A stretch of 64,000 bases of DNA from Trichoplax sp. H2. Taxonomy: Eukaryota; Placozoa; Uniplacotomia; Trichoplacea. The translations under genes were made by a program, and so were the position numbers. The stretch spans positions 124,001 through 188,000 of the forward strand of contig NOWV01000051.1 in NCBI GenBank assembly GCA_003344405.1, in the 5' to 3' direction. This document shows, one piece after another, positions 48,601 through 60,800 of the stretch; the first letter of the stretch is position 1, and every line of letters begins with the position of its first letter. Below the pieces are notes generated by a model. It ran no database searches, was not told the origin of the DNA, and saw only the letters and a list, made by a program, of their open reading frames with translations.

Positions 48601-49774
48601 TTTTTATATACTGTTGGAATTTCTTGCTGCGAGCCTTTTGTAGCATTACCAATATTTAGAGTAGATTGATTTGGATCTGGCTTACAAAGTGTTCCGCTCT
48701 GATGCTCAAATTGAAGCTTTTGCCCAAATACCTATATAAATTAATTAATTACAAAATAGACATTATAATATCAAGGTGAGAAGTTGTCATGAAATAGAAC
48801 TAAAATGAAATAACCGTTACGAGTTGTAAAGTGTATAATTCCATAGTTATTTATTAGATTAAGCTCAGTTTTAAATTTTTATTATAGAAGATGAGCAAGA
48901 AGATCACCCAACAACAATTTGGGATTTTTAGTACTCAATCAGTGACAGGCTTCAAAGCATCCAATTATACAGATTAGTAAAGCTATTTAGCTTTCTTAAA
49001 CTGGGTATACTAGGTATACAACACTGAAAATGAATTTGCTAATTAGTTGAACTCGAAGTAAAATATTGAAAATTTAAAATTATAAACGATAGTTCAGCCA
49101 TCATATTTGCAAGTAATCCTACACCAATTTATATCAGTTTGAAATAGCATATGATAGTTTAACTGAAGCAGTCAATAGGAAAGATTTTATTACATTATAC
49201 AGTTTATGGCTTTTTCTAGGTTAGCTTTTAAACTGTAGGAAAAACCATGTTACTGTTGCAAATTTACAATCGTTACTTTTAGGTGTTATAGATGAATGAA
49301 TATCATGATCACACAAGCAGCTGGCCGATGCATTGCATCGCTGTTCCAATATAGATACACACCCACATACAGTAATTTTACGAAAACTTCTTGTTTTAAT
49401 AATTTTAAGTAGAATGCTATAAAGTAGAAAACAGGATCTTGCTAGGAAAATTGTTTAGTTTTCATAATAAATCGAAATGTGATACTGTAATAGTGTATTA
49501 AACTTAAGCTAGAAATATACGCAAGTAGGAAGCTATTCAGATGTTTAACATCTTACTCATGCTGAGCATAATTCTGACCGAATAAAAGAGCCATAATAGA
49601 TTGCGATAGCGAAATATTAGACTAGAGTAAAGTGGTGATTTAAATAACACCATGAAACTTAATTAAAAATTAGATTTAAATAATTACCGGTAGTCGCAAG
49701 AAAGCATTGTAATAGTCTGCTAGTAATGGATCATCAAGTAACATTTGATGAAAGTTATAAGCAGTAATATCCAT
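39627..49774 (-). CDS. RGS22: Regulator of G-protein signalling 22 (RGS22)
   Basis: Large multi-RGS-fold protein; in mammals reported in testis and to bind G-alpha subunits. Twenty-three exons in transcript order: 49688-49774, 48538-48731, 47799-48328, 47215-47352, 46702-47027, 46468-46613, 45775-45820, 45486-45625, 44887-45132, 44630-44710, 44255-44504, 43949-44133, 43423-43758, 43188-43337, 43016-43042, 42797-42932, 42529-42663, 42245-42436, 41959-41985, 40892-40963, 40529-40730, 40207-40370, 39627-39740 (1307 aa; human about 1264). The N-terminus (LLDDPLLADYYNAFLRLPVF, then NWNIVERLPYFLR) matches the RGS22 start. A low-complexity Ser/Lys/Arg and then acidic linker covers residues ~110-420. 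RGS-like folds follow at ~427 (FQFWLDVEYYK), ~900 (DSFKNFIQKN, LLLYLDIEVFKK) and ~1055 (FPFLVNDLCFWLEIQKYK). The two 27-bp exons and the frame agreement support the model. The identity rests on remembered family similarity. Confidence 0.9.
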
Positions 49775-52700
49775 GTCTTCCAGGATCCAAGGAGATTTAG
49801 TTAGAAACAGTTATTAAAGAAGAAAAATTAAATTAAATAATTCGATGAGATAAATTGCTATTTCTATCTACCTATATTTTATTCTAAATATTACTGCGTT
49901 ATATATCAAGGCGAAAATTAGGATTAATCTCTTATTCTATTGTATAAATATTTTGTGATTATAGAAATAGCTATATTATTCTTCATTACTATTTTATGTT
50001 TATTAAAGCCTATAATTCTATACAATGCTTAAATATATTTTGGCCTTATTTAATAATATTACGACTTGATGTTATTACATTAAAATAATTTTAGAATTAT
50101 ATTATATAATTTAAAGTAAGATTAGATCTTGAGAATTTCTTCGAAATAATACTTTACTCAACTATTAAGGGTATAATAGAATGTGGAAAGAATGTTAATT
50201 TGAATGATGATATCATCTAATCAAAATCTTATTATTTAGCTCAATGGCTAACAACGGCCATGATTATAATTAATGCTATAGTGAGTTTTCTTAAAATAGT
50301 AAATGTAGTATCGTGGCAGTTGAGCATTCTTTCGAAATTAGAAGAATAGATTAGTAAAGACAGTATATTTGAATGAATATCAAGTGCGGTAAAGTATTGT
50401 CTTCGATTTTATGTCAATTAATATATTTAGATCAGTGTTTTCTGAAGAAAGTATGAAGTTAAGCAGCGATTGAATTTTAGAGGATGCTGGTATGTCAGTT
50501 GACTATAAATGCTAAAATTAGCCTTGTGGCTCTTCTTACTTTTAAGTAAGCAATCGGCAATAAAATATATTAAAAATATTAAACTTTGTGATATATAGAT
50601 ACGTAGCATCATAGAATATTTCCTGGAGAAGAGTTCTAATGTGCATATAGAAAGTGAGCAAGGAAATTACTGATCGGATAGAACAAAATCTTGAATGCTA
50701 GGGTAAAGAAATAAATGATGGCGCTACCTTTGACCATCCTCATCATTAAGTTATACTGTATAACGATTTGCTTATTATATACGTAATTAGATATTTAAAT
50801 GAAGAAATTATAGGCTAGCGGGATGTACTGGCTAGATATACAATTATACATGTAGTTATAATTGATCACGATTGATTGAAAAAGTTATTATCATGGCCGT
50901 TAAAACCACATTGACCGAGCAGAAAGTATTAAAAAATGGAAAATTTCATCAACTGAGGATAATTTAATCTATAGTTGTAGCGTTATTTAGCGATATGGAA
51001 CATAAATATCAAAAACAAGAAGAAAGGATTAAGGTGTTGGCACTATATCCTATTATTTGATTTATAGCAACGCTAGTATCCACAAGACTGATCGATAATC
51101 TTACCATTATATTTCCCCATTTTGGAAATTTAATCGTTTGGATGTAGCTGGGTTAGTTATTAGTTATAGGCAAAGTTTAACTCCCATGATAATTTTTAAC
51201 CTGTAGTGAAATGGATGATTAAAAACTCCTATTTTCGACTAAATTAAATAACTAATAATCTATAATAATACCTATATTTTGATAGGAGGATATTATTTAA
51301 TTATTTATGATTCAGTCTTCATTCTGATTAATCTATTTAAAAATATAGAAGGGATTCAATCTCTTCGTCGTCTTCTTTTTTTTCTTATTGACTAATATGT
51401 CTTTAATGATATCTGACTTCGATGATCTAACAGCAACATCTACTTTATCATCATTAGGCAAGGTAAGCTTTATTGGTTACTATGGTAACCTTCAACACTG
51501 AGATTTATTGCTATGGTAGTTAAAATGAAAGGCTTTATTATTAAATTGATGATTTTAGAATTACAATTATTAAAGCATGTATAAAGAATTAATTCTGTTT
51601 GTACAATGCAGTAGTGCAAATAATCATTTTAACAATAATCGCTCAATCACTACATTATGATGGCATAGTAAAGTATAGAATTGCGGTATTACTATTTATT
51701 ATTGCAGTAGTTAAATTATAGGAAGGATACTGGTATTATTAGTAAGTCGTTGCTAGAATTCTATAAATTATGCGATAGTCTATTTAATGATATATAAGCA
51801 TACGAAATTTGATATAGAAATTCACATTAAATAAAATTTGAAAGTTGTGACTAGTTTACTACATTTCATCATTTACTTCTCACATAAACAAAGCGTATCA
51901 AGTAAGGATAACTTTCATTATCATAAGAACTTCTGCACCACTAGAATTGGCACTTTGCTATCATTACCTGAGGGCTTCATTATATAAAATAATGATGTGA
52001 CAGTATGTAGTAATAGTCTACTAGTTATATATTCAAAAGAAGAGAGTTTAAGACAGTCTAGAGGAGCTAGAGTGTTCTGTTAATACGGAGAAAAGAATAA
52101 GCTTCTTTACTAAGTGACTGATATTACTTACTTCGATTTATTAGACAATCACCAATTGTTTTAATTTTAAAAACTCTTTTAGTCCGCATAGCTGAAGTTA
52201 AAATATTACTATAACTTAGGTGAATTTGACTTGAATGCCACTACTACAGCTACGAAAAGCCTGCAAACATGATCTACTGTATAATATAACAAAGTATTGT
52301 TTTCAGAAGGGTAAAATATCATGGGTACATACTGTAATGATTAAACGTCATCAAACTCAAATATATTTCAATCACGTAAGGCCAAAATTGACATAGAGAT
52401 AATTGTTTCCATTATCAAAGCTAACTTTGTTAAGGATAAAATAAGATAAAAACAGTAAATAAGATTGATTTAGATATTGGGAGCCATCATTACATGATAC
52501 GGCAGAACAGTAAATCCTAGGCTAAATTGGAAGTTATTCAATCATGCTGCTTTTAATGAATGAGTGAATTTTAAAGACTAAGGAGACTTAAAAAGTTTCT
52601 AATTGAAGAAAGATATTTATGAGATATTTTTTAGGCAATCAATCTCTATTCATATAAATTACGACAGTATGATATGAATCATGAAATTTAGTTTTTAAAG

Positions 52701-54342
52701 TTTCTTACTTATAGCGTTTTAGCAAGAAAAAGAAATTGTTACTCAATTCAAGCTGCAATTAAGCATATTAATGCATAAATAATAACATTGATTTCATGGT
52801 CAGCCTTACAGTATTGTAAGCTGTATAAATAGATACAGCGTAAGATTAATTCGCATTACAAGTTCATGAATAGATTGATATAAGTCATTTAAATGATTTT
52901 ATTTAACAATGATTAACATCGTAATAGTTAAAGTAATTAGTATTAGATAGTAAACGACAAATAGTTGAAGTTGATATATAAACATGTGAATATTCTCTAG
53001 CGTACAATTATTTTTCAGAGATGACTTTGTTTAACAAATAGAATAACGTTTTGTTTGAAAGTTGCATCTACGCTCTATTATATATAGTGACTGTATATTC
53101 TAAATTTAAATGTTAATTTTACTATTAAACTTAAAAAAGTAGCAATAAGTAGGTTTGATGAATTTATTCACTTAGGAATACAAGATACAGCAGCAGCTAG
53201 AAATGAATTGAAAATTAGAGGTATTTACTGCTATAAGTAGCACGTAAGCTTTTGTAACATTCTCCAATAGGACAACAAATCAATGAATTGTCATATACTG
53301 TAAATATACCAATGATATGAAAGCATGTTGACAAGCCAGAGTAGTGATCACTGTGATAAAGAAAAATATTTTTGGAGATTATTAAATAATCAAAAAATTA
53401 AATGCTGATTATTCTTATCAATGGAGAATGACAGTTGACTAATTTATCGTTATTTTTGATCGATCGAGAGACAAACAAAATTGTTGTACAAAGTTGACAT
53501 CTGATAAAGGTCATGCAAATTAATTATTATGTTGATATAGCTATTGATCGATTCGCGTCTACAACCCGCAGTAATTTTCCCTGCAAGAGTTCTCAGTTAC
53601 CCTAGGTGTAGATGATTGTAGACTTTTGCGAAGTAGTGAAGTAAGACATTTAAATAATTATGGAGCAAAATCATTGCAATGTATTCAGATTTTCTATCTA
53701 GACCATGATTGCTATTCTATTTCAGCATCACGCAGTGACAAGGAGTAAATAATTATAGTGATTGAATACTTTTAGTTATAAATCTGATTTTGTGCTGTAG
53801 CGATCTTAGAACCTCAGATCAATGATCAGTTACGATATGACACATTAAACTTATATCACCCTAGATCAGGCATCAATATAGATTCCCCATATTACGATAA
53901 TCTTTAACTTTTTTCTGCAATATCTGTGTGTATTTGAATGACTGCAGGTAACGAAGTATATCTGTATCTTGAAAGGTTTGATCCTATACTCTACTATTAT
54001 TACATAAGCAAGGCAATATGTAAATTTATTCCATCCCTGAACTAACGTTTGACAACATTTTCGATCAAGTAGCTCAATAAGTCGGTATATGGGATCTAAA
54101 TTAACTTTGTATGCGATTAATGGTAAAAGGGGTATCTGATACGCCTACTTTGAGCTCTTAATCAATTGCTGACTGTTGATTCTTTGAGTTCTAAATAAAG
54201 TGTTGGACGTAAAAGGAAGTAGATACGAGCAATGGGGATTTATTCTTTTATTGATCGTTCATTGGAAATTATCGTGTATACTGTACAAGACTATACTGTA
54301 AGAAATTGAGGTAAGATATTTATAATTTATTATATAAGATTC
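49775..54342. other. AT-rich spacer between RGS22 and SRP14
   Basis: The 4.6 kb upstream of RGS22 is strongly AT-rich with no gene I recognise. The RGS22 promoter should be just right of 49774. One segment near 51333-51467 looks coding on both strands and is listed separately; a short minus-strand frame near 52135-52193 starting MRTKRVFKIKTIGD ends at a consensus donor and may or may not be related. No repeat array is visible. Confidence 0.4.
51397..51462 (+). CDS. Candidate first exon, strand ambiguous
   Basis: On the plus strand an ATG opens 22 codons, MSLMISDFDDLTATSTLSS and then LGK, ending exactly at a strong donor (AAG then GTAAGC). On the minus strand the same DNA (51467-51333) gives 44 residues and a stop, with SSKSDIIKDILVNKKKKKTT, following a weak acceptor (AATAAAG). 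The perfect donor favours plus. I could not build a convincing multi-exon gene on either strand and recognise no family. Confidence 0.22.
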
Positions 54343-54348
54343 TTTATT
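54343..54348 (-). promoter_or_regulatory. AATAAA overlapping the SRP14 stop codon
   Basis: On the minus strand the stop TAA is embedded in CAATAAAG, and another AATAAA follows about 20 nt later. Either could serve as polyadenylation signal, giving a very short 3' UTR. Confidence 0.35.
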
Positions 54349-55707
54349 GTGTAGCCATAGTCTTCTTTCCTTTCGTTCGCCCAATGCGTTTATCTTTTTT
54401 CTTCAATCCGACGATGTTTCCTTTTATAACACTAGCATAGGCCTATTAAAATAAGATTGAATTTGTCGAGTAACTACCGCTTGCTCATTGAACAATAATC
54501 AAGACTATTCTAATTGTAATTTCTGAGCTTATCCTTACGAGTTGGAATTTGTTTAATTCTTTAGAAACAATCTGCAAAAATGAATTCATTGCCTTGTAAG
54601 TTATTGTTTTATACTCGATGTATCAACTAACGCAAATGTAGGTATTATTTTGCAGTACAGGTATAAAGCTATTCAAGATAGATAGGCAGTTATCGTATTT
54701 ACGCAATACTACTACGAAGACTATGAAGATAGTCATCCGTTGAATGGATAAGAAGATATTACTAATTTATTTAAGTTTAGTATGATGGTCAAGACTCAAG
54801 TTTAAGTCGGGGTCTACTTATTTTACATGGACTTACCACATAACTGACTTTCCTTTTCCCATTGGTGGCTCTGATCAGACATTTATTATCACCAGTCGAT
54901 TCATTTTTATCTCCTTTACAACTTTTTGGTTTAGTACGACCATCATCTATGCAAGGATTGATAGAATAAGAATGGATTATGCTTGTAATCTCCTATCGGC
55001 TAAGAATGATCGCTAGGATTGATGGTTGATATTGATTTTCTACTTTCAAAGATTACCTTGAAATTTCCGTCAGCTATCATCGTTTATACTACTAATCAGC
55101 TATTTTGGTCAATGGCGTCATCAACAACTTCATAGATTGCTTTTCAACTAGTCACTACAATTATTATGTAGAGTAGAACAATTGCATGATATCCTGTCCA
55201 GTAGTTAATTACAATATAGTTGTCTGAATACTGTAGGGTTGTATACTACTCGTCTATTGAATGATATGGAGTCCATTACTGAAGTCAATATAAACTTTTG
55301 CTACAACACGTTGTAGCGATTTCGATTGTGCGTGATTCTGCTGAACTAAAGTGATGATGATTGTATCATAAGCAGGAAAAATACTGGAACACCTGTATTA
55401 GGGCTAAGTGATCATCGTACTTGAACTAGATGATGCTGATGTATAAGTTAAATGGAAGCAAGGATAGCCTTGCACTGCTGTTGTCCTACTAGCTGTTGAC
55501 TGCATTTTGACATATCCAAATGAATACTTACATCGTTTAATAGTGACAAATAGTGAATTCTTATTTCGTGTCTCTTCGAAAAGTTTGGTTAATTCACTCA
55601 AGAACTAAAGCAATAAAAATAGAGACAAGTGTTATGATCGCTGTCAATGGATTGATTATCAAATGGATTTTTCATCTTACGCTATCGTAGCTCTTGAGCA
55701 GCACCAT
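54344..55707 (-). CDS. SRP14: Signal recognition particle 14 kDa protein (SRP14)
   Basis: SRP14 pairs with SRP9 to form the Alu domain of the signal recognition particle, which slows translation elongation after signal-peptide binding. Five small exons in transcript order: 55681-55707, 55532-55604, 54837-54946, 54539-54571, 54344-54442 (113 aa; human 136, the difference being the Ala-rich human tail). The product starts MVLLKSYDSFLSELTKLF, continues SLFVTIKRYDGRTKPK, DNKCLIRATNGKRKVSYV and IVSKELNKFQLAYASV, and ends GLKKKDKRIGRTKGKKTMATQ apart from its first residues. Each block aligns with the same order in animal SRP14, and every junction keeps frame with good GTAAGN donors. No exon exceeds 110 bp, so ORF-based searches miss it. 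It is divergent from VPS39, 2.2 kb away. Confidence 0.93.
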
Positions 55708-56236
55708 GTTGGATCGAGGCTGGTCGTAATAGTAACGGAGATGCTTGTCGCTTGAATAACTGGAGTGAGTTTTGCGGTCAAGCCAAGCTAATTGTTGATT
55801 GCTTCCCTTCTAACCAGTTGCATGGGCTCATGTACGATACACTATCGAGTCGGTGAGTTAGTGATGTCCAGCAGTAGACGCCACTAGAGTGCATGCGCAC
55901 TACATACGCTACAAATGGTCTACAGTACTGTACACTGTACAGTACTGTACGTCGTTTACAATACAGTATGTACTGTACTGTACACTTGGCTGAAACGGCC
56001 CTACAGTACTAAAGCAGTTATACAGTAGAAGTTCATGGCGAAGACAGTGAAATACTATTTCGGTAGGATTATTTCAGCGAAGTGTATGATGAATTGAGAG
56101 CATAATAAATAAGGCTACTTTACCCTTACTACAGTGCAGTATTTGCCAATGGTGTACATTGTATCTTTCCTATCATTGACTGTTACTAGTCAAGTCAATT
56201 TACAGTACTGTACTGTACTGTACAGTACTGTACAGT
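55708..56236. repeat. Divergent spacer, SRP14 side, with GTAC palindromes
   Basis: The SRP14 promoter should lie near 55708-55900. From 55918 to 55990 runs of TACAGTACTGTAC and TACTGTACTGTACA appear, and another run at 56203-56236 leads directly into the tandem array. Confidence 0.6.
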
Positions 56237-57566
56237 ATGCTTTTGGCTTGAACTGGGTACGGTACGGTATGGTTGAGTACTGTACTGTACGTCTACTGTA
56301 CTGTACACTGTACATTGTGGACAGGACTCTGGTCAAATTGTGTATTTCTGTCCTGCTACGTCTTGCCTCCAATGGTCAAGTAAATGTACTACAGTGTACA
56401 GGACAGCTAGCAGGACTCTGGTCAAATTTTGAATAAATAAATGTATTGTATTTTTGTCCTGCAACGTCTTGCTTGCAATGGTCAAGGACACTGTGTGCAG
56501 GACAACTAGCACGACTCTGGTCAAATTATGTACAGTATATTTGTCCTGCTACTTCTTGGTTCAAATGGTCAACTACTGTATTCCCAACATTGACCGTACT
56601 GTCGTCGGAGAGTACAGTGTACAGTACTGTACACTGTACACTGTACAGTATGCTTTTGGCTTGAACTGGGTACGGTACGGTATGGCTGAGTACTGTACGT
56701 CTACTGTACTGTACACTGTACAGTACATTGTGGATAGGACAGCTAGCAGGACTCTGGTCAAATTCTGTATTTTGGTCCTGCTACGTCTTGCCTCCAATGG
56801 TCAAGTAAATGTACTACAGTGTACAGGACAGCTAGCAGGACTCTGGTCAAATTTTGAATAAATAAATGTATTGTATTTTTGTCCTGCAACGTCTTGCTTG
56901 CAATGGTCAAGGACACTGTGTACAGGACAGCTAGCACGACTCTGATCAAATTATGTACAGTATATTTGTCCTGCTACTTCTTGGTTCAAATGGTCAACTA
57001 CTGTATTCCCAACATTGACCGTACTGTCGTCGGTGAGTACAGTGTACTGTACACACAGTATGCTTTTGGCTTGAACTGGGTACGGTACGGTATGGTTGAG
57101 TACTGTACTGTACTGTACAGTGTACATTGTGGACAGGACAGCTGGCAGGACAGTGGTCAAATTTTGTATTTCTGTCCTGCTACGTCTTGCCTCCAATGGT
57201 CAAGTAAATGTACTACAGTGTACAGGACAGCTAGCAGGACTTTGGTCAAATTTTGAATAAATAAATGTATTGTATTTTTGTCCTGCTATGTCTTGCCGGC
57301 AATGGTCAAGTACACTGTGTACAATTTGTCCTGCTACTTCTTGCTTCAAATGGTCAACTACTGTACTGTACTTCTTGGTTCAAATGGTCAACTACTGTGT
57401 ACAGTTGTCGGAGAGTACAGTGTACAGTACTGTGCACTGTACACTGTACACTGTGTACAGGACAGTGAGCACGACGACTCTGGTCAAATTGTGTGTACAG
57501 CAAAGCAGTACGGGTAGTGGACGTACTGTACCGTACCGTACCAGACCCACATCAAGCCAAAAGCAT
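56237..57566. repeat. ~410-bp nested tandem array bounded by an inverted repeat
   Basis: ATGCTTTTGGCTTGAACTGG followed by GTACGGTACGG occurs at 56237, 56650 and 57060 (periods 413 and 410 bp). Within each unit, shorter motifs alternate: GTCCTGCTAC.TCTTG with AATGGTCAA, and ACAGCTAGCA.GACTCTGGTCAAATT. GTAC palindromes separate the units. At 57531-57566 the opening segment returns in inverted orientation (CCGTACCGTACC..TCAAGCCAAAAGCAT). The third unit has lost internal pieces. Open frames here are repeat by-products. The array occupies most of the SRP14-VPS39 spacer. Confidence 0.85.
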
Positions 57567-57882
57567 TTACTCTACTGTACCTGTATGGTCGTTGGGCATA
57601 CAGGTGACTTGCTTGTGACTTCTACGCACGCGCATGACACTGCCGACTCCATCATAGTGTCTAGCAATGGAGTGAGAAAAGAACACAGACAGTACTACCC
57701 TTCATAACGGTTGGAAACCCTACCCTGCCTGATCGCATCTCTCCCTAGTCTAGTCATACTGTCATTGCAATCGGTGCTAGTTCATAACAGTCGACTTGCC
57801 ACATCAATAAGGCAATTTTCGCCATTTTCCTTGCATTGATCCTTGAAATTGGTGAGCAATTGAAGCACTCTTGCCATGAAAA
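57567..57882. other. 5' flank of VPS39
   Basis: About 300 bp between the tandem array and the VPS39 start codon. It is less AT-rich than average and presumably contains the transcription start. No recognisable promoter element. Confidence 0.4.
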
Positions 57883-60800
57883 ATGCCTCATACAGCGTTT
57901 GAAAAGGTGTCTGTAGTGGAGAAACTACCATCCAAGCTAATTATCGAATCTATTTGCACCTACGGTAAGCATAGAATGCTAGTATCAGCAATAAAAATAA
58001 TAATATGCATTCCTGTAAGAAAAGCAAGACAGCAAAGCGTAGTGGCAATGGGCTTATGCTTGTCCAGTACGTTAACCAATAGCAAGACGATAGTACGTAT
58101 AGTAGTCATCAAGTGAAAGATGTACAACTTACGATAGCTGTTGTTGATCATAAATTCAACTTAGCTCCATGTAGCTCTAAAATGGAAAGAGAAAAATGGA
58201 TCTATTTCACTTAGCATTGATTGTAAGCCATTTTTGATTCAATCAACTTGACTTTTAGGGGATTACTTACTGGTAGGAACAAGAGATGGTGTCTTAATAT
58301 CCTACAATATTACCATGGGCCCAGGTAAAAATAGTGCAATAGACAATTGATAATAGGAAAGAACAATTTTCCATGTCTACTAGTTGACACTCCATTGCAA
58401 CATTAAATCAAGCAAAAGTGTCATGACTTTCAAGGGTGATAAGTTACCTGCACTGTGCAGTGTGCACCCACTACAATGTACGTTTACGTAGGTAATTTGA
58501 TTTTCATTTACTATCGGTAAAGATCAATCTAGCCCGGATATCAAACTTGTACGAACATTAAAGAATTTCTCTAAGAAACCAATCGTACAGGTAACTAAAT
58601 TAGCAGTCTATACTATCGTCACTGGATAGAGCAAACTATCTTTGTTACAGTATCAATAGCATGATAAAAAGTCAATATTTTCCTAACTTATCGAATCCAA
58701 AAAAATAATAATGCAATACGCGTACTATGATAACTACTTGATCGTATTATCATCATCTATCTTATGATAATCTTAGATGGCAGCTATTGAAAGTATAAAC
58801 CTACTCATTAGTTTATCAGGTAAGCTTAACAGCCTTAGGATGCCGACCCTCTCAAAGGCTACATGCTGTTGATATGTTTTAAACCAGCGTAAATTGATAT
58901 CAAAGGTAGCGTCAATAGAGCATCTCTCTCTTGATATCATCTCTATTCTTATAAAATTAGATTCCACCATTTGCTTGTATGAATTAAAATCCTTGACGTT
59001 AATTAATCAAATGGCCAAAACAAGAGGAGCAACTCTGTTTGCTGTTGATGTTTCAGTAAGTACACCAATGGCAATACATAATTGACAAAAACATTCTTAT
59101 TAATCAATGACCAATCGATCAACTTAATTATTCTTCAATCCACTACTGATCAATATTGTGACGTCGTATAGAAAAACCGAGAGGATGGTAGGTCATCGTT
59201 GATTGCGATTGTATCTATACGTCAGATTATATTGAATTACAGTCCTGTTCAATTAAAATAATTGAATGAATGATAATCATTTCATCAAAAGTTCAATCTT
59301 TCACCATCATGTTGACGTTCTAATTCAATATTACTTCTAGGAGATCAAATTCGTCTATGTGTTGCCGTCAAGAAAAAATTACAGGTATCAACCTTGATTC
59401 GATAATGAATATAGATCCATCAACCATGTTATCTTGCAATAATCACTACCTGCTGTATATTAATGATGTAATGCTCTCACTATGATAGATTTACGTTTGG
59501 GAAGATGTCAATTTTGTCGAGTTAGGCCCTGATTTATCTGTGCCAGATACACCTAGGGCTGTCATGTGGTCTAAAAATTACCTTTGGTTAGGTTTTAAAA
59601 GGTCTTATTACGTTATCAAGGTATACATCAATGGAGAATAAATACTACTCTTATGACTGCTTTACAGTGGTATCAATTTACATATCCAACATGGATAAAC
59701 CTCTTTCACAATATTTATTGATTTATTAATATTTCAGTTGGATAATAACGACATGTTTGAATTATTCGAAATTGGAAAATCTCCAGAGCCTATGATAACT
59801 GCGTTGAGAAACGGTATAGTAGCTGTCCAAAAAGATGATATGACTGTATTTTTAAATTCTGATGGCAAACCGGCAAGAAGTTTCACGATAACATGGAGTG
59901 ATACACCAGCCAATATAAGTAAGTTAAGGCCGAAATTAAGATTGCTTGAATTGAAAATTACCAACTGAAATGATGATCATCATCGATTACAAACTTGTAC
60001 CATTTGCTGTTGCTTTAGCTTACACTGCGCCCTATATTATGGGAATATTATCAAGGTGTGTACTGATTTTTGACACATTTTTTTCCCCCATGGTATTGCT
60101 GTTTTATTGAAAGCTTTCACTGTCATCCTTGTAGGTATTTAGAAATTCGACTTGTTGATCCTCCAACACTGGTGCAAAGTATCGAATTCGACAAAGCCAA
60201 ATTGATAACTTGCGACAAGTAAGATATCCAAAAATAGTAATCTAATATTGTTTATGCTGTACACAGTTGTTGTTGAGAATATATTAAATTATACTCTTAC
60301 TACATCATTTTCTTGTTAGATACTGCTATTTAGCTTCACAAAGTTGTGTATGGCGTGTACAACCAGTACGACTAGTTGATCAATTGGAAACTTTAATCAA
60401 TGTAAAAGAATTCGAACTGGCATTAAATCTATTGGTATGCTCTGTTCATACTTTATAAAAAATATCTATTGATAATTCCGACTGATGTTTAATACAGTAT
60501 GTACTTTTTTTAATTGTCAATTTCATTGTAGAATGTCAATTCCATAGATGGAGCGCAAAAAGAGCAACAAACACGTCGTATAAAAATCTTATTGGCTTTT
60601 GATTTGTTTGCAAAGCATTATTTCCAACGGGCCTTTAAATATTTTACTGAACTTAATTTAGGTATTGTTAAACACCCTTTCTGGATGAAAGAACAAGCTG
60701 AATATCTTTATATAAATTTCTTTCCTCACTTTGTGATCATTCTTTATGATTAGATGTTCGTATCATTATTGGATTATTTCCTGGTTTAATGGGGGAAGAA

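Noticed and set aside
55918-57600. CRISPR-like repeated palindromes with spacers
   Set aside because: Repeats are irregular in length and spacing, spacers are themselves repeated, no cas genes exist, and the genome is clearly eukaryotic.
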